64,000 nucleotides of DNA from the NCBI RefSeq assembly GCF_000203815.1, contig NW_004457729.1, forward strand, positions 496,674 through 560,673. Reading direction: 5' to 3'. The position numbers were made by a program, and so were the translations under genes. Of the stretch, positions 9,290-21,316 are shown in pieces. A model generated the notes under the pieces. The model saw only the letters and a program-made list of their open reading frames with translations, was not told the origin of the DNA and searched no databases. Within the stretch, counting starts at the first letter, position 1. Each line of letters starts with the position of its first letter. The stretch comes from Cavenderia fasciculata. Lineage: Eukaryota > Evosea > Eumycetozoa > Acytosteliales > Cavenderiaceae.

Positions 9290-12198
9290 ATGTCGACAAT
9301 ATCACCAACTCTGTCAACTCGAGAAGATCATCATCATCATCATCAGTCAAGTAGTCATCAAGTAGGTGAAGGAGACAATGATGATGGTTGCGGATTCACA
9401 TTCAATGATAATGATCTTACAACCAATGAAATCAATGAATTATATTCTTACACAGAACTACTGTTATACAAGAAACTAGATTTATTCAATCTATTAAATA
9501 ATGATCTTTATTCATGTATGTATAGATGAAAGATAAAGATTAGTTGTGATTGGAGATCGATATCTAATGTTATTATTATGTTTCTAGGTAACAAGAATGA
9601 AATGAAATGGAATCAATTAAAAGAGAATGATAAATTGGATTATATTCAAGGTCTGTTGAGTCAATTGGAATTGTCAGCTGGATCAAACAAGACTGATGAA
9701 CCGTATCAGAGATATCTATTGAAATCAAGATTACTCATGTTTATAGCTCAAGGAGCAATCGATTACTCTCAAATCACTATTCAAACCGTTCAATCATCTC
9801 TTCAAGCATCATATAACAATTGTAAATTACTCAGAGCTTCAAATGCACTCCCTATTCTTTTAAAATCTTTATTAATGGCTTCAAAGTATGTTACAATAAA
9901 CACACATGATATAAAATGATATAATATGATATTTTATATTTACAAAAGTTGATTTATGTTTTTCTAGAATGTCATTATCACATATTCAAAAAAATCAATC
10001 ACCTCCTCAACAAGATACAAGTAACCTTTTATCAGTACCAAAACAACAACAACAATCTCAACATCAAAGAGGTGGAGGTGGTGCAGGAGGAGGAGGAAAC
10101 ACATTAAAACAACAATTAAACAATAGTAAAAAGGCTGATGCATTAATGAACTCATTGTTAAATACAATCTATCTAATGATTGTTGCACATCAAGATGATA
10201 AATCATTCATTGGCGACATTAATGAAAATATCGATATACAATCTTCACAAACTATCATATCAATCATGTTGGATTTAGTTCAAGAGTTTGGTCATATTAC
10301 TCCAAATATTCATCCAATTAAAAAGGTAAACTAAACATAACATAACATACATAAATGAATATTAATATTTATTATTATTTTAGATATTAATGGTACTTAG
10401 AAAATCATTAACTATTTCATTGGGAGGTTTTAAAGAATTGGATAAATTAAAAAAAGATAGATTAAAGAAATTAAATTATGATCTAGATACACCGAAAACG
10501 AGTAGTAAAGATATATCAAATTTTATAAAGGGAACGACTAGATTCCATCATTTACATATGGAACATTCTAAATTACATCGAGTAGAAACACATTTATTAA
10601 ATGTAAACTCTAAAGATACAACAAAGAAATACGAACTATTTAGATTACCAAGTGCACTATCCGACTCATTAAATGTATTGGAAAAAAATATGTATCCACC
10701 TCTACAAGTTGAATTAGAGATTGGATATCCTTCAATGAATAGAATTGATGATGATCATTTTAAACCAAGAATTCTACTTCAACAAGAAGAAGAAAAAGAA
10801 GAAAAAGAAAAGGAACAAGAAAAAGAAAGAGATACATTATTACCATTTGAAAAGTTTTATGTATGTTTTTAAAAGAGACAACTATTTAGTATTATTATTA
10901 ATTTAAATTTGTTTGTTTGTTTAGAGTTTAAATTTAAATGAAATGCATATTATAATATTTTTACTTCAAAAGATATTATTGGCATGTGAACAAAATTATA
11001 ATGGTAATATAAACTTGATGGCCGAGATTATTATAGATTCATCACCCGGAAGTTCTGCATCACTCGTTGAAACAATGCAATCAACTGTAGATTTATTACG
11101 TCACAAAGAAATTATAATGAAAAATATAGTTGGTATTTTATTATTACTTTTAAAACATTCAAAATTTAATCGTATGTAACAAAAAAAAGAAAAAAGAAAA
11201 AGAAAAACTATATATTTATTAATAATTAATTTATTTATCTTTAGATTTAATTCAATTTGATAATTTATCATCAATTATGATTGATGGAAATGGATTAATT
11301 TTATTATTTAAATATTTAAATCAAGAATCACCAGAGAAATTCTTATCGGCTCATAATTTTATGGCAAGTGATGAGTTTTATCCAATTGATCCAAGTCTAA
11401 TCACAGCAGAGTGTTGGAGAAATTATTTCTCTATTATATGTATTTTAAGAATCCTTCAAAAATTATCGAAAAATTTACCTTCTAGAATTTGTTCTATTGC
11501 TCCTACTAAATCTGTTGTATGTAAAACAAAAACAAATATAATTATAATCCTTTATTAATAATTATTATTATTATTATTTTTAGAATATATTAAAGAAATG
11601 GACACATATTAATCAAATATCGATAAGATTGTATAGTTTGAAACTGATTAAAAATTTAATTCCATGGTTGGCAAAGAAATGGAGAATGAATAATATGCGA
11701 ATCATTACTGATATTTATTTAGAGGTACCACTTCGAATTAATGATATTTGGTTAACACCTCAAAATGATTTACCATCAACTGAAACAACTCAGGTATTTA
11801 TTAAATATTATATATTACTATATAGATTATGATTAGTTTTACTAATATTTGTTTGTTTGTTTGTCTTAAATTGTTAGCAAATTGAAATGTCAATTCAAGA
11901 AAGAATACAAGAATTTCATAGTGTAAATTATGAACAATGGCAAAATAATTTAAATAGTATAAATAATAATATTAGTGGATTAAAGTATAGCGAGACTGAT
12001 CTATCTTTGGGAATGAAGGAATTTTACTTTGAAATTCTTAATATCCAACTTGGTGAACAAGACAAATTAGAGGCCTTGCAAATAGCCAATACCTATTCTT
12101 CACCAGAGACATCATCAGTATTTATGGTACAAGACAAATTAGAAGATGAATTATTATTTAATAAGTGGAATATTCAAAAACCAACTTTTTCAAAATAA
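9290..12198 (+). CDS. fam40: STRIP1/2 (FAM40, Far11) homologue of the STRIPAK complex
   Basis: Eight exons (9290-9515, 9588-9885, 9968-10325, 10384-10860, 10925-11171, 11245-11516, 11584-11793, 11878-12198) add up to 802 residues with all junction phases agreeing. STRIP proteins form the core that links striatin, PP2A and GCK kinases in STRIPAK, which controls Hippo-type signalling and cytoskeleton. The N-terminal half matches the N1221-type region (LMVLRKSLTISLGGFKELDK; ELFRLPSALSDSLNVLEK). The C-terminal half matches the Far11/STRP domain (IVGILLLLLKHSKFN, SLKLIKNLIPWLAKKWRMNN, and a terminal NYEQWQNNL). His-, Gly- and Glu-rich insertions sit at domain edges. The in-frame ATG at 9290 is the only plausible start. 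Family identity is by recognised motif order. Confidence 0.85.
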
Positions 12199-12241
12199 AT
12201 GGAAAAGAGTAAAAAGAAAAAGAATAATAATAATATATATA

Positions 12242-12962
12242 TTATGATAATAGAGATAATTTATCATTTGAAGTTTGTATAGAAGTATATGGTGATGATA
12301 ATTCATGAACATCAATAATCGCTTCATTTCCACTATTGTTTCCACCACTCCTTTTAATTCCCGACGATGATGATAATGATAATGAAGATCTTAAAGAATT
12401 TGATTGTTTTTGTACAGTAATATTGATTCTAGTGGAATGGATATGAATGACAGTTTCCCAAAACAAACTTTTAGGTTCTGGGTATTTTTCCAATGTAAAT
12501 GATATTCCCTGTGCCAAATATCTATTTGTAAATTTTAGTAAATCATCTTCAACTGATTTTCTAATCTAAATTTAATTTATTTAGATAAATATTAATATTT
12601 CCATTCCAAAATTTATATCATTCCAAATACTTTCTACATACTTGCTTATTTTTATAAATGATCATTCCAATACCACCAACAAAATTTAAAGTTAGACCTG
12701 CTGATGCAATAATCATTTGAGTTCTATTTTGGATGATTAAAAATATGACAAATGGAATGATTGCAATGACCGTTCCAGCAAGTAATTGTATACATTGTTG
12801 TTTATATGCTTTGATGACATGATTTAGTTTAAACATGAGTAATTGATAATCAAACGATTCAATCAATCCTTTTAATCCATCTGGTTGTTCCTCTTCAAAT
12901 CCATTGATATGATTTATATCAAGGTAATATCTTTGATCTGCTATAGATGTTGTTGTGGACAT
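12242..12962 (-). CDS. Two-transmembrane protein of unknown function
   Basis: Exons 12962-12642 and 12565-12242 encode 214 residues. Two hydrophobic segments at about residues 61-79 (LLAGTVIAIIPFVIFLIIQ) and 83-103 (QMIIASAGLTLNFVGGIGMII) are separated by only a few polar residues, so a tight hairpin in the membrane with both ends on the same side is likely. The C-terminal part is Ser-rich and probably disordered. The gene converges tail to tail with STRIP, with 43 nt between the stop codons. I do not recognise a family. Confidence 0.7.
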
Positions 12963-13510
12963 TTATTTCTATAAATATTTATATATAAATATTTTTTTTA
13001 TCTCTCTTTATATTTTTTAGTGAATTGATTGGTTTGTATTTGTATTTGTTTGTGTAGTGTTGGTTTAAGACAACATCATTCATTTATTTGTATTTATATT
13101 TGTGGGGGTTGTTGAATTTAAAACTGAGGTGTTGTCATCGAGAATTGCCCCTTCTTTTCAAAGTAGTTCATCCGACCTTCTAAAAAAAACCAAAACTCTC
13201 TGATGTGATACGGTTTTGAGACATTGTATGAACTGTTGTCATCGATGGCATCATGTGATGTTTTCAACTTTGAGTTGCTTTATTAATAACTTTGAGATTC
13301 TCTGTCCTTTTTGGGTGTCTTTAAAACCAAAGACTGGTGCGCATATATAAAAAAAAGATCTTTGAATTATTATTATTATTATTATTAATTTTCAAGTTTT
13401 CGTCTGCACTGTCGTGTCCACGACAAATGTGCAGTTGGTTTGTCCTGGTCCATGCACATATGTCTTCAAAACTTTATAGTTATTATTATTTATCGATCTA
13501 TCCTTTCATC
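12963..13510. other. Intergenic, no gene seen
   Basis: The 5' flank of the two-TM gene and 3' flank of the F-box/LRR gene. It contains an ATT run at about 13368-13388 and a small inverted repeat GTCGTG-TC-CACGAC near 13411. The plus-strand frame 13337-13564 is AT-driven and not credible. Confidence 0.5.
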
Positions 13511-15627
13511 TTATTCATTAGATATATTATTATTATTATTATCATTATGTGGAGTATCACATAGTTTAACATTCTTTGATGAATTTGTAGAATCTTCATA
13601 GTTGATATATAAAGGTTGGTATAATGGTATCATTTCATCATTGTAGTCAGGTGATACAATGTCGTCGATGTTGTTATTAATTATCTTTTGTGTTATAATA
13701 CCACCAAGTAATGAATTATCTATAATGATCATTACACTTGCATTCTTTGGATCTAATCTTCTAATTTCAAATTGTAATAGAGTGGTCGATCCTCTTGAAA
13801 CTATAAATTGTCGACAATGACTTTGATTGATAATATGATCGATTCTAATACTAAACCTTCCATATTTACGATTAAATGTTCCATTGTTTAATACTAATTC
13901 CAACCTTTTTAATCTTTTTAATTGTAAGAATGGGTATGTACATGTTTGACTAGTCATACTTTTACTATTATCTGTTGGTGTTGGGATGATATTAATATTT
14001 TGGGGAAGTGATAATATTATTGTTGAGTCTGGATCATCATCGAGCGGTCTCGATTGAAGAGATGAATAACTAAATGACACTAACCATTCTGGAAGATTAA
14101 ATGAATTGATTGGTGTTTGTTTATGCATTCCACTATAATCAATAGTTGTTAGAGTTGTTGGGAAATGTGTTGGTGAAATACAATCAAGGTTGAGTGGTGT
14201 CCAAGTAAATGATTCTACTATTGGTGGTAAATAGAATGATTCCATCATCATACTGGTGTCTTGATGACTATGAAGATAAAGTTGCTTTATAGTTGTTGGT
14301 AGGTTGATTTGTGATAGTGTGTTGCTACAATAAGTCAAACTTAGAGTTTCTAGTTGAAGAAGATGTGATAACGAGTCTGGTACTAACAAACCATCATCGT
14401 AAAAGGAGATATCTACATGTAAAAGAGTAGACATTGGTATGAGACTGGGTAAAAGTGGTGTGTCACATCTTGCTCTAATGTATTGTAATTTTGGTGGTAG
14501 CATTGAACCAAGACTTGGAGATAGGTAGGTGTCTTTGATGTCGAGGTAAAGTAGACCCGGAGGAAACCAGTGTTTGTTGACTTGTGATCCCAACTCTCCA
14601 ATCGACAACTTGGTCAGTGAAAATGGTAGTGTCAGGTCACTCCCTACAAGATTGTAAGAGTCATACATGCAAACGACCGATAAACTGCTAAGGTTACAAA
14701 GATACTCTAGATTCAATTGAAAGGGGGCATAAGCTTGAAAAAAGGTGATATCCAAGTGAGAGAGTGACACTGGCAGAGGGTACTTGACTTCATACGTGTG
14801 TATGGTGAGCGATGTGAGTGTTGGTGGCCAAACTACAAGCTCGTGTAGTCTCGTCAACACTAGATCATCGGTGTAGATGGTGTGGAGGGGTGCTTGTGGA
14901 ATACATAGATGTGAAGCGTTGATAATTGTCATTCCAGGCTCTTCAACCTCTTCACCTTCAAGTGATGATGATACCTCTGGATTGATGACTCGCAATTGTT
15001 CAATAGTAGGTGATGGTTGATTACGATTCAAGTTGTTTAAAGCATTGGTTGTCCATCGTTTCAACCCTTTTGGAAATTGGTAATCAGAGAACCAATTATG
15101 ATTCCTAATCGGATGAGTATAAATGACTAACATTCTTTGGGTTGGATATTGGTACTAAACAAACATCAGTTGTTGCTGTCAACAATATAAATGTTTTAAT
15201 TCTATTATTATTATTTGTGTTGAGAGAAGAATGTTGTTGTTGTTGTTGTTGATGTACATTATCATGATCATGTTGATTATGATGATTCAATAGACGAGTT
15301 GAAACATTTTGTAAGCCGGTACTACCGGTTCCAATAGGATCATAATACGTTTGTCTAGTGTAGGCAAGATGATTATCATTTTGAAAGGGTGTGTCAAACA
15401 TGGCACGAAACGAACCGAGGTGAAAGCATTCAGATGCTTGAACGAGTTGATGGTTGATAAAGAGGTGGTCATTTTCGTCGGCAATCGTCACGTTTCTAAA
15501 GTACAATCTATCTTGATAGTTGATTGGAAACTCTTGAAACAACTTTACATGTCATCAACAAACACATCAAATCGACATTGCTCTCTATTCCATCGATTAT
15601 TTGTAATAATATTAAATTTGACAACAT
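13511..15627 (-). pseudogene. F-box/LRR protein gene with two frame breaks
   Basis: Reading from an ATG at 15627, MLSNLILLQIIDGIESNVDL leads into CLLMTCK, a typical dictyostelid F-box start. The continuation KLFQEFPINYQDRLYF is in another frame, so one break lies near 15538-15546. A second change of frame lies near 15105-15133, between ...VPISNPKNV and the 540-residue LRR part that starts MLVIYTHPIRNHNW. The body carries repeats such as LPVSLSHLDITF and LPFSLTKLSIGELG, and ends in a conserved-looking C-terminal segment. No GT-AG intron of normal size restores either frame. The gene is either a recent pseudogene or intact with assembly indels; long open frames argue against old decay. Confidence 0.6.
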
Positions 15628-16506
15628 CCTATCTCTACTGATCGACAATGTTTGTCTGTCTGTCTATCTATCTATATATCCTATGTGTACCTATACATAA
15701 TTATTATGAAATGAAATTTGTTGTAAAATGACTTGCTTGCTTGTCCTCAAGATCGAGAATTTTTCTTGAAAATGATATTAATATTGCAAGAAGAGGAGGA
15801 GGAGGAGGTCGGACAGTAAATCTTAGCTTTCTTTTAATCTACCACCGCGGTATGATTTAAACCTTTAATTTGAGGTGGCCAATGTATTGTGATAGTATCT
15901 ATATTGGCCCAGAGCAACCAATTAAAGGTTTAAATCATCTGACATTGTCGTCGATTCCGAGGGTATTGTGGACACTAAACCATACTCCAAGTTCTATCAT
16001 TTCACCTAGTGTACGACCAATATTGAAAATGGTCATTTCCCATGGGGTTGACTGTAGCATCATTCATGCCATATTCTTTGTATCCATCCTGCGCTTTCTA
16101 GATTGACTAAATGGTTCCTAATTCACTCGGTCGGACGTCATTGTTACCTGTATCAACTGATATGCTTGAATTGTTCATTCCTGTCTTTTTGTTGTATAGT
16201 TTCCTACTCAAGATCGCTAAAGAAATAATATTACTGCAAACATATCTTGCAAGGATATTATGGTATTATAATTATAAAACAATATGAATGGTCCAGACTC
16301 AAGCACGTGCACATGAATAACAATTTGAAAAAAAAAAAACAAAAAAAAGAGCGGGAAGACATATAGAACTTCATGAATGGATCCTTCAATTAATAGTGGA
16401 ATAGTCAAAGTCAATCGTACATATATATATATATATATATATACATATATATATACATATAATACAATATATTAATAGTATAGTATAGTATATATGAGAG
16501 GAGAGA
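15628..16506. other. Intergenic with an unexplained, less AT-rich island
   Basis: Most of this stretch is simple AT DNA, with a TA/CATA-rich tract at about 16420-16465 before the next gene. The part from about 15845 to 16130 is clearly less AT-rich and non-repetitive, like worn coding sequence. No frame on either strand is long or has a recognisable product; the plus frame 15870-16106 lacks an ATG start. It begins with a strong inverted repeat, listed separately. Confidence 0.5.
15852..15938. repeat. 19-bp perfect inverted repeat with nested second stem
   Basis: Bases 15852-15870 (ATGATTTAAACCTTTAATT) are the exact reverse complement of 15920-15938. Inside the loop GGCCAAT (about 15877) pairs with ATTGGCC (about 15903). 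An RNA from either strand could fold into a long hairpin with a bulged middle. Confidence 0.85.
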
Positions 16507-18845
16507 ATGATTGACATTCATGATCATCATCATCCTCAAATGAATCATCATCATCCTCATCATCATAAATCATCGTCATCGACATCCTCATCGACGACAA
16601 CTGCAAGTACTACGAGTAGTAGTAGTGGCAGTGGTAGCGGTAGTAGTAAGCAACTGGTTGATGCAAGTCGCTATATGCTACGATCATCAAACTCTGGTGT
16701 CGTCATCATTGGAGGAATCGATTTCCATCGAATTCATGTAGGTCGAAAGAGAACCGTCCGATTTAGATGTAAGTATATATGTGTTGTTATGTCTGATAAT
16801 AGGTATTATAGTATATTATATTAGTATTAGTATTAATCATGTTGATTGTCATCACATCACATATAGTGGCCAATACAGACGACAAACAATTTATAATTAC
16901 AAATTTATTCTTACAACAACCAAGAAATTTGAATCAAGAACATCAACATTCCTCCTCATCATCATCATCATCTTCGTCATCATCAACATTATCAATACAA
17001 CCATTTTCAATTACATCAGTCCCCAAGTTACCATTAATTATAAGACCTGGAGAAGAGTTTGAAGGACACATTTCATTCACACCACCAACTGGTGGATGGT
17101 TTACAGCACTGCTTTCCATCTGCTCGGATGACTATCCAACCCCGAGAATCCAGCAGATCTCATTGCATGGAGAGGGTGACTTTCCAACTGCACCAACTCA
17201 GATCATCTATGCCGACAATCTATCGCCGCTGGTGATTGACGAGGTTGCTAATCCCGTCGGTGGGAGTACTATCACCAAACACGGCGGCTCTGAGAATGGT
17301 GGCTACTCTTATTCATCAGCATCATTGCATTCAACTCCTACTTCCTCCTCATCCTCTTCCTCCTCTTCATCGGCATCATCCACACCCAATATATCATCTC
17401 CACTATTCATCGACGAGGATTTAGTTAGAGGTAATGGCACGAATGGTGGTGGTGTTGGTGGTGACCCAATCAATCCAAATCGATTAATATTTTCAAAGGA
17501 TTATCCATCCCAACCAACACATCAACAACAACAATCACAACCAACTAGTTTGGGAAAACCAATCAACCAAACACCACCATCATCAGTAAAGAAAAAGGTT
17601 AGTTGGAATGCACATGTATCAGAGAAATCAGTCGATCCAAGTCAAGATACAACAGAGGATGATAGTCAAGACTCTGATGATTTTGATTATCAACGTCATC
17701 ATCAACAACATCAACAACATCAACAACAATACAAACAACAACAACAACAATATAAACAAAAACCAACAGAGAAAAGGGATAAATATTCAAGTTCAATTAT
17801 TGGTAATGGTAATGGTATTAATGGCGGTAAACATTTTAACGGTGGTAATAGTATAATGGGAGATGTCGAGGGTGAATCATTTAGTACTTATCCATTGGCA
17901 CTATCAGTTGAAACAAAGATTGAACAAGTCGAGAAAAAGTTGGCTGAATTGGCCAAAAAAGTTGGTACTGGATCCAATGAACATGGAACATACAACTATC
18001 ATCATCATCATATACCACCACCATCATCATACTATTATTCAAAGGCTAATGGTAACGGTAGTACAGGTGCAAACGGTCATTTAAATTTTAATTATAATCA
18101 AAATAGAAATTATCCATCCCAACAACCACAACAACAACCAACTGGTTTCCAATATAATTACCAATATAATCCTCAACCTACTCAACCTACTCAACCTACT
18201 CAACCTACTCAAATTCAACCACTTCCTCCTACTATACCAACTTCAAAACCAGCGCCAATTTATCATCACTATAATCATAATCAAAATCAACAACCCGCAC
18301 AACCCACAACACCAAAAATGAATCATCATCATGAATCATCAACAATGAATTATAAAACCACCTCTTTTGCTACTACTAATAACCAACATGTAAATACCAA
18401 TTATAATAATAATAATAATCACAATCAACAACAACCACCAATAATGACACCAAAATCAAAATATCATCAATCAACGATCAACTTGGATGAATCTGAAGAT
18501 ATGCAACTAGATCAATCAGCACAAGATTTTCTTGCACAGTTGGAAACCAAGAAACAAAAGGTGGCAACTCCAGCAGGATGGAGAATCTTTTTAAATCCAT
18601 CAGCTAATCATGAAGAAGGAAATAACTCTTTTCAAAAAATGATGGGTAAATATCAATATGATACTGGAAGCAGTAGTAGTAGCGGTGGTAGTAGTATTGG
18701 TAGTGGTGGCAGTAGTAGTATTAACAATGCTGGAAATAATAATAATAGTGTTGTCAATGACAATAGATATAATAATAATAATATTAGTGATCGTGATCAT
18801 ACTACTACACCATTCACTGAAAGACGTCGTGGAATATTAAAGTAA
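16507..18845 (+). CDS. ASH-like Ig domain protein with long disordered region
   Basis: Exons 16507-16768 and 16867-18845 give 746 residues. After a His/Ser-rich start, residues about 62-185 read as a beta-sandwich of the ASPM-SPD2-Hydin (ASH/MSP) type: GIDFHRIHVGRKRTVRFRL, then LPLIIRPGEEFEGHISFTP and SLHGEGD, with a Ser run inserted inside the domain. ASH domains occur mainly in centrosome and cilium proteins; amoebae lack cilia, so a centrosomal or nuclear-envelope role is only a possibility. The rest is Gln-, Asn-, Thr- and Ser-rich with a short coiled coil (VETKIEQVEKKLAELAKKV). The C-terminus is short and basic (TERRRGILK). Confidence 0.65.
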
Positions 18846-19216
18846 AAAGTAAAGTAAATCTTTATATAAACAAAGAAATAATAATAAATAATAATAAATT
18901 ATGATTCATTTAATTATGGATTATTGTCATATATATATGGTGTATGATATTATTACAATTTTTATCAATTTATTCTTCTATTAATCTTTTTATAAAAGAA
19001 TTCTCTTGAGAATTTATGGAGAGTTGAGAGAGGGATGGGGAAAAATAATATTATTCTCTCTTTGCCAAAAGAATTCTTTTGTTTTAGAGTTATTTTCTAA
19101 CTCTAAATATTATCTGTTTGTCTTGTACTATTTATCTATCTATCTATTATTATTTTACTATTAAATTTACTATTTACTAATTATTATTATTTTACTTTTG
19201 ATTTGTTTGTTTGTTT
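18846..19216. terminator. Convergent intergenic region with two small hairpins
   Basis: The ASH-like and kelch genes converge here. Two perfect inverted repeats are present: AATTCTC-TT-GAGAATT at 18999-19014 and TTAGAGTTA-N5-TAACTCTAA at 19084-19106, with T- and A-rich runs around them. Position between two 3' ends suggests transcript-end signals, but this is inference. Confidence 0.4.
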
Positions 19217-21316
19217 TTAATCTTCTTCAATTTCTAAACAAGATTCATATCTATTTACATTTAATGAATTCCATGGTACAAAATAAATAAATCTGTCAAT
19301 GACGAGAGCCGAATTTGTATAATAAGAATTACCGAGGATGGGAGCAACACGACGCCATTGATTGGTTTCTGGAGTGTATTGGAGTACAATGTTGAGATCT
19401 TCGCATTCATTTTCCGAGCCAATGGCATATATCTTTGCGTTGAGAACGGCCGATGACGACACTGTAAATTTGGAGTTGCTGTTGGCCAGGTTGCAGACAA
19501 GCGTCCATTGGTTGGCATGAGGGTTGAATTTCTCGACAGTCGAGTTGGGGATAGACCCGCCAATCGCGTAGATGTGGTCGTCAATGACGGCGGCGGAAAA
19601 CTCGGCACGCTTGCTCGACATGCTGGCAACACTACACCAACTGTTACTCTTGGGATGGTAGCGTTCGACAATGTCGGTTGGAGACGACCCTTTATACCCA
19701 CCCATCACATAGATATAGTCGTCGACGACGGTCATGGCAAAGGACGTGCGTTTGGTGGGTAGTGCCGTCTCTGTGGTATGCCATTTTTCGTCGGCTTGGT
19801 CGTATCTAAAGACTGGCTGGTGCAGGCCGGCGTCAGGGATCGCGTAGATTGAGTCGCCGACCACCACAGACACCATGTAAAACGTCGACAACATGCTGTC
19901 GAGGATCGGCGCGCGTATACTCCAGTTGTTGAGGGTGGGCGAGTACTCTTCAAACTGGAAGGTTGGTGGTGCACCCGGCGCAGTGCCCACACGCTCCGTG
20001 ATGGCGTACAAGTGCGCATTCATCGCCACGAGCATGCGGAACGACCGTATATTCGGTGAAAAGTCGTCCAGTGCACGCCAGATGCCCACATGCTCCATGT
20101 TGTACGTCTCGGACAGGTTGCCGAGCTGCACCTCGCTGTTGGTACCACTGTTGCGCAGCGGACACACGCACCGCGGTGTCGCACTCGGGCTCGTCAAGCC
20201 AGAGTTGGGCGACCCGCCAAACGCCTTGTTCAAGCCATAGTAGCAAAACTCATTCTCTAACCTACGACGCACATCTGCGTTCTCGGGCGGCTGCCACACA
20301 GGTCCGTCACGCAAATACGACAAGATATGTGCAAATAACTTGCCATCGCGATCAATAAAGATGCGTCCATCATCATCGACTGGCAACTCAAAGCGACTCG
20401 AAAACATGGCACCCAACATCGAGTCTGCGTGTTTAGTCAGCGTTGAAACAGTCGTTGAAAAGTATTTACCTCCAACATCCAACTTTATCTTTTTAGAAGA
20501 GTTACTTGATGAAAATGAAGTTGTTGACGATGATACTGATGATGACAATCCCATTCCAGCAGGAGAAGTAGAATGATTGGAATTGATTGCTCCTGCTCCA
20601 CCAACAATCGAAGACAATGATGTTGATGATATAGATGATGGGATTGGTTTGTCTTTGTTGACGACAGTCTCATCGATCCATTTCTTTATGAGTGTATTGT
20701 CGTGATAGCAAGTTGACTGTGACCGAAATTGTTTGAGTTGTAGTTTGGGTACATTTGAATTACTGTTGCTCCGTGACATTCGACTACTACCCAATATCAA
20801 ACTGCTATGTGCTTTTCCACTCGACGACAAGATTGGTGATCCATTGATACTAGTCAAACTGAGAATATCTTGTTGTTCCAACAAGCTAGGTGAAGTAATG
20901 GTTGATGGAGGTGTTGATGAATTTAAAAATGTCTTATTATTATTATTATTATTATTATTAGATACAATTGATGTCATTGATGAAGATGGTGATATAGTAG
21001 ATATAGATGGAGATACAGTTGTCATTGTCATAGTTGATATTTGTTGTTTACAATTATTACATAAATGATGTACGCCGCCACCAATACCATTATTATTACT
21101 ATGATGATGATAATGTCCATTTATATTTCCATTGTTGGTGTTGTTGGATATAGAGAATACTTGACTTTTCAATTGATTCAAATCCTTTAATAATGATTTC
21201 ATTCCATTCTCTAATTTTGATATCTCTTCATTCATATTCATTTTGTTATTGTTGAACGATGATGATGATGATAAAGATGATAATGATGACCCTCTACTAT
21301 AATCATTATTCATCAT
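19217..21316 (-). CDS. Kelch protein with KCTD-type BTB/T1 domain
   Basis: A single-exon frame of 699 residues. Residues about 1-270 are low complexity (Ser, Asn, Thr) with a short coiled coil near the start (ISKLENGMKSLLKDLNQLKS). Residues about 275-370 form a T1/KCTD-type BTB domain (KIKLDVGGKYFSTTVSTL, then FIDRDGKLFAHILSYLRDG). About five kelch repeats follow to residue 690, each with the Gly-Gly or equivalent turn and a W six residues after a Y (YVMGGYKGSS, WCSVASM; YAIGGS, WTLVCNL). BTB-kelch proteins are usually Cullin-3 substrate adaptors. There is no clear BACK domain between them, and the T1 subtype points to oligomerisation. The conserved half is strongly GC-rich compared with the N-terminal half. 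Confidence 0.85.
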   Translation of the reverse strand: MMNNDYSRGSSLSSLSSSSSFNNNKMNMNEEISKLENGMKSLLKDLNQLKSQVFSISNNTNNGNINGHYHHHSNNNGIGGGVHHLCNNCKQQISTMTMTTVSPSISTISPSSSMTSIVSNNNNNNNNKTFLNSSTPPSTITSPSLLEQQDILSLTSINGSPILSSSGKAHSSLILGSSRMSRSNSNSNVPKLQLKQFRSQSTCYHDNTLIKKWIDETVVNKDKPIPSSISSTSLSSIVGGAGAINSNHSTSPAGMGLSSSVSSSTTSFSSSNSSKKIKLDVGGKYFSTTVSTLTKHADSMLGAMFSSRFELPVDDDGRIFIDRDGKLFAHILSYLRDGPVWQPPENADVRRRLENEFCYYGLNKAFGGSPNSGLTSPSATPRCVCPLRNSGTNSEVQLGNLSETYNMEHVGIWRALDDFSPNIRSFRMLVAMNAHLYAITERVGTAPGAPPTFQFEEYSPTLNNWSIRAPILDSMLSTFYMVSVVVGDSIYAIPDAGLHQPVFRYDQADEKWHTTETALPTKRTSFAMTVVDDYIYVMGGYKGSSPTDIVERYHPKSNSWCSVASMSSKRAEFSAAVIDDHIYAIGGSIPNSTVEKFNPHANQWTLVCNLANSNSKFTVSSSAVLNAKIYAIGSENECEDLNIVLQYTPETNQWRRVAPILGNSYYTNSALVIDRFIYFVPWNSLNVNRYESCLEIEED

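Noticed and set aside
15105-15133. 27-nt GT-AG stretch as an intron in the F-box/LRR gene
   Set aside because: Removing it does not give matching phase, and no other intron here is near that size.
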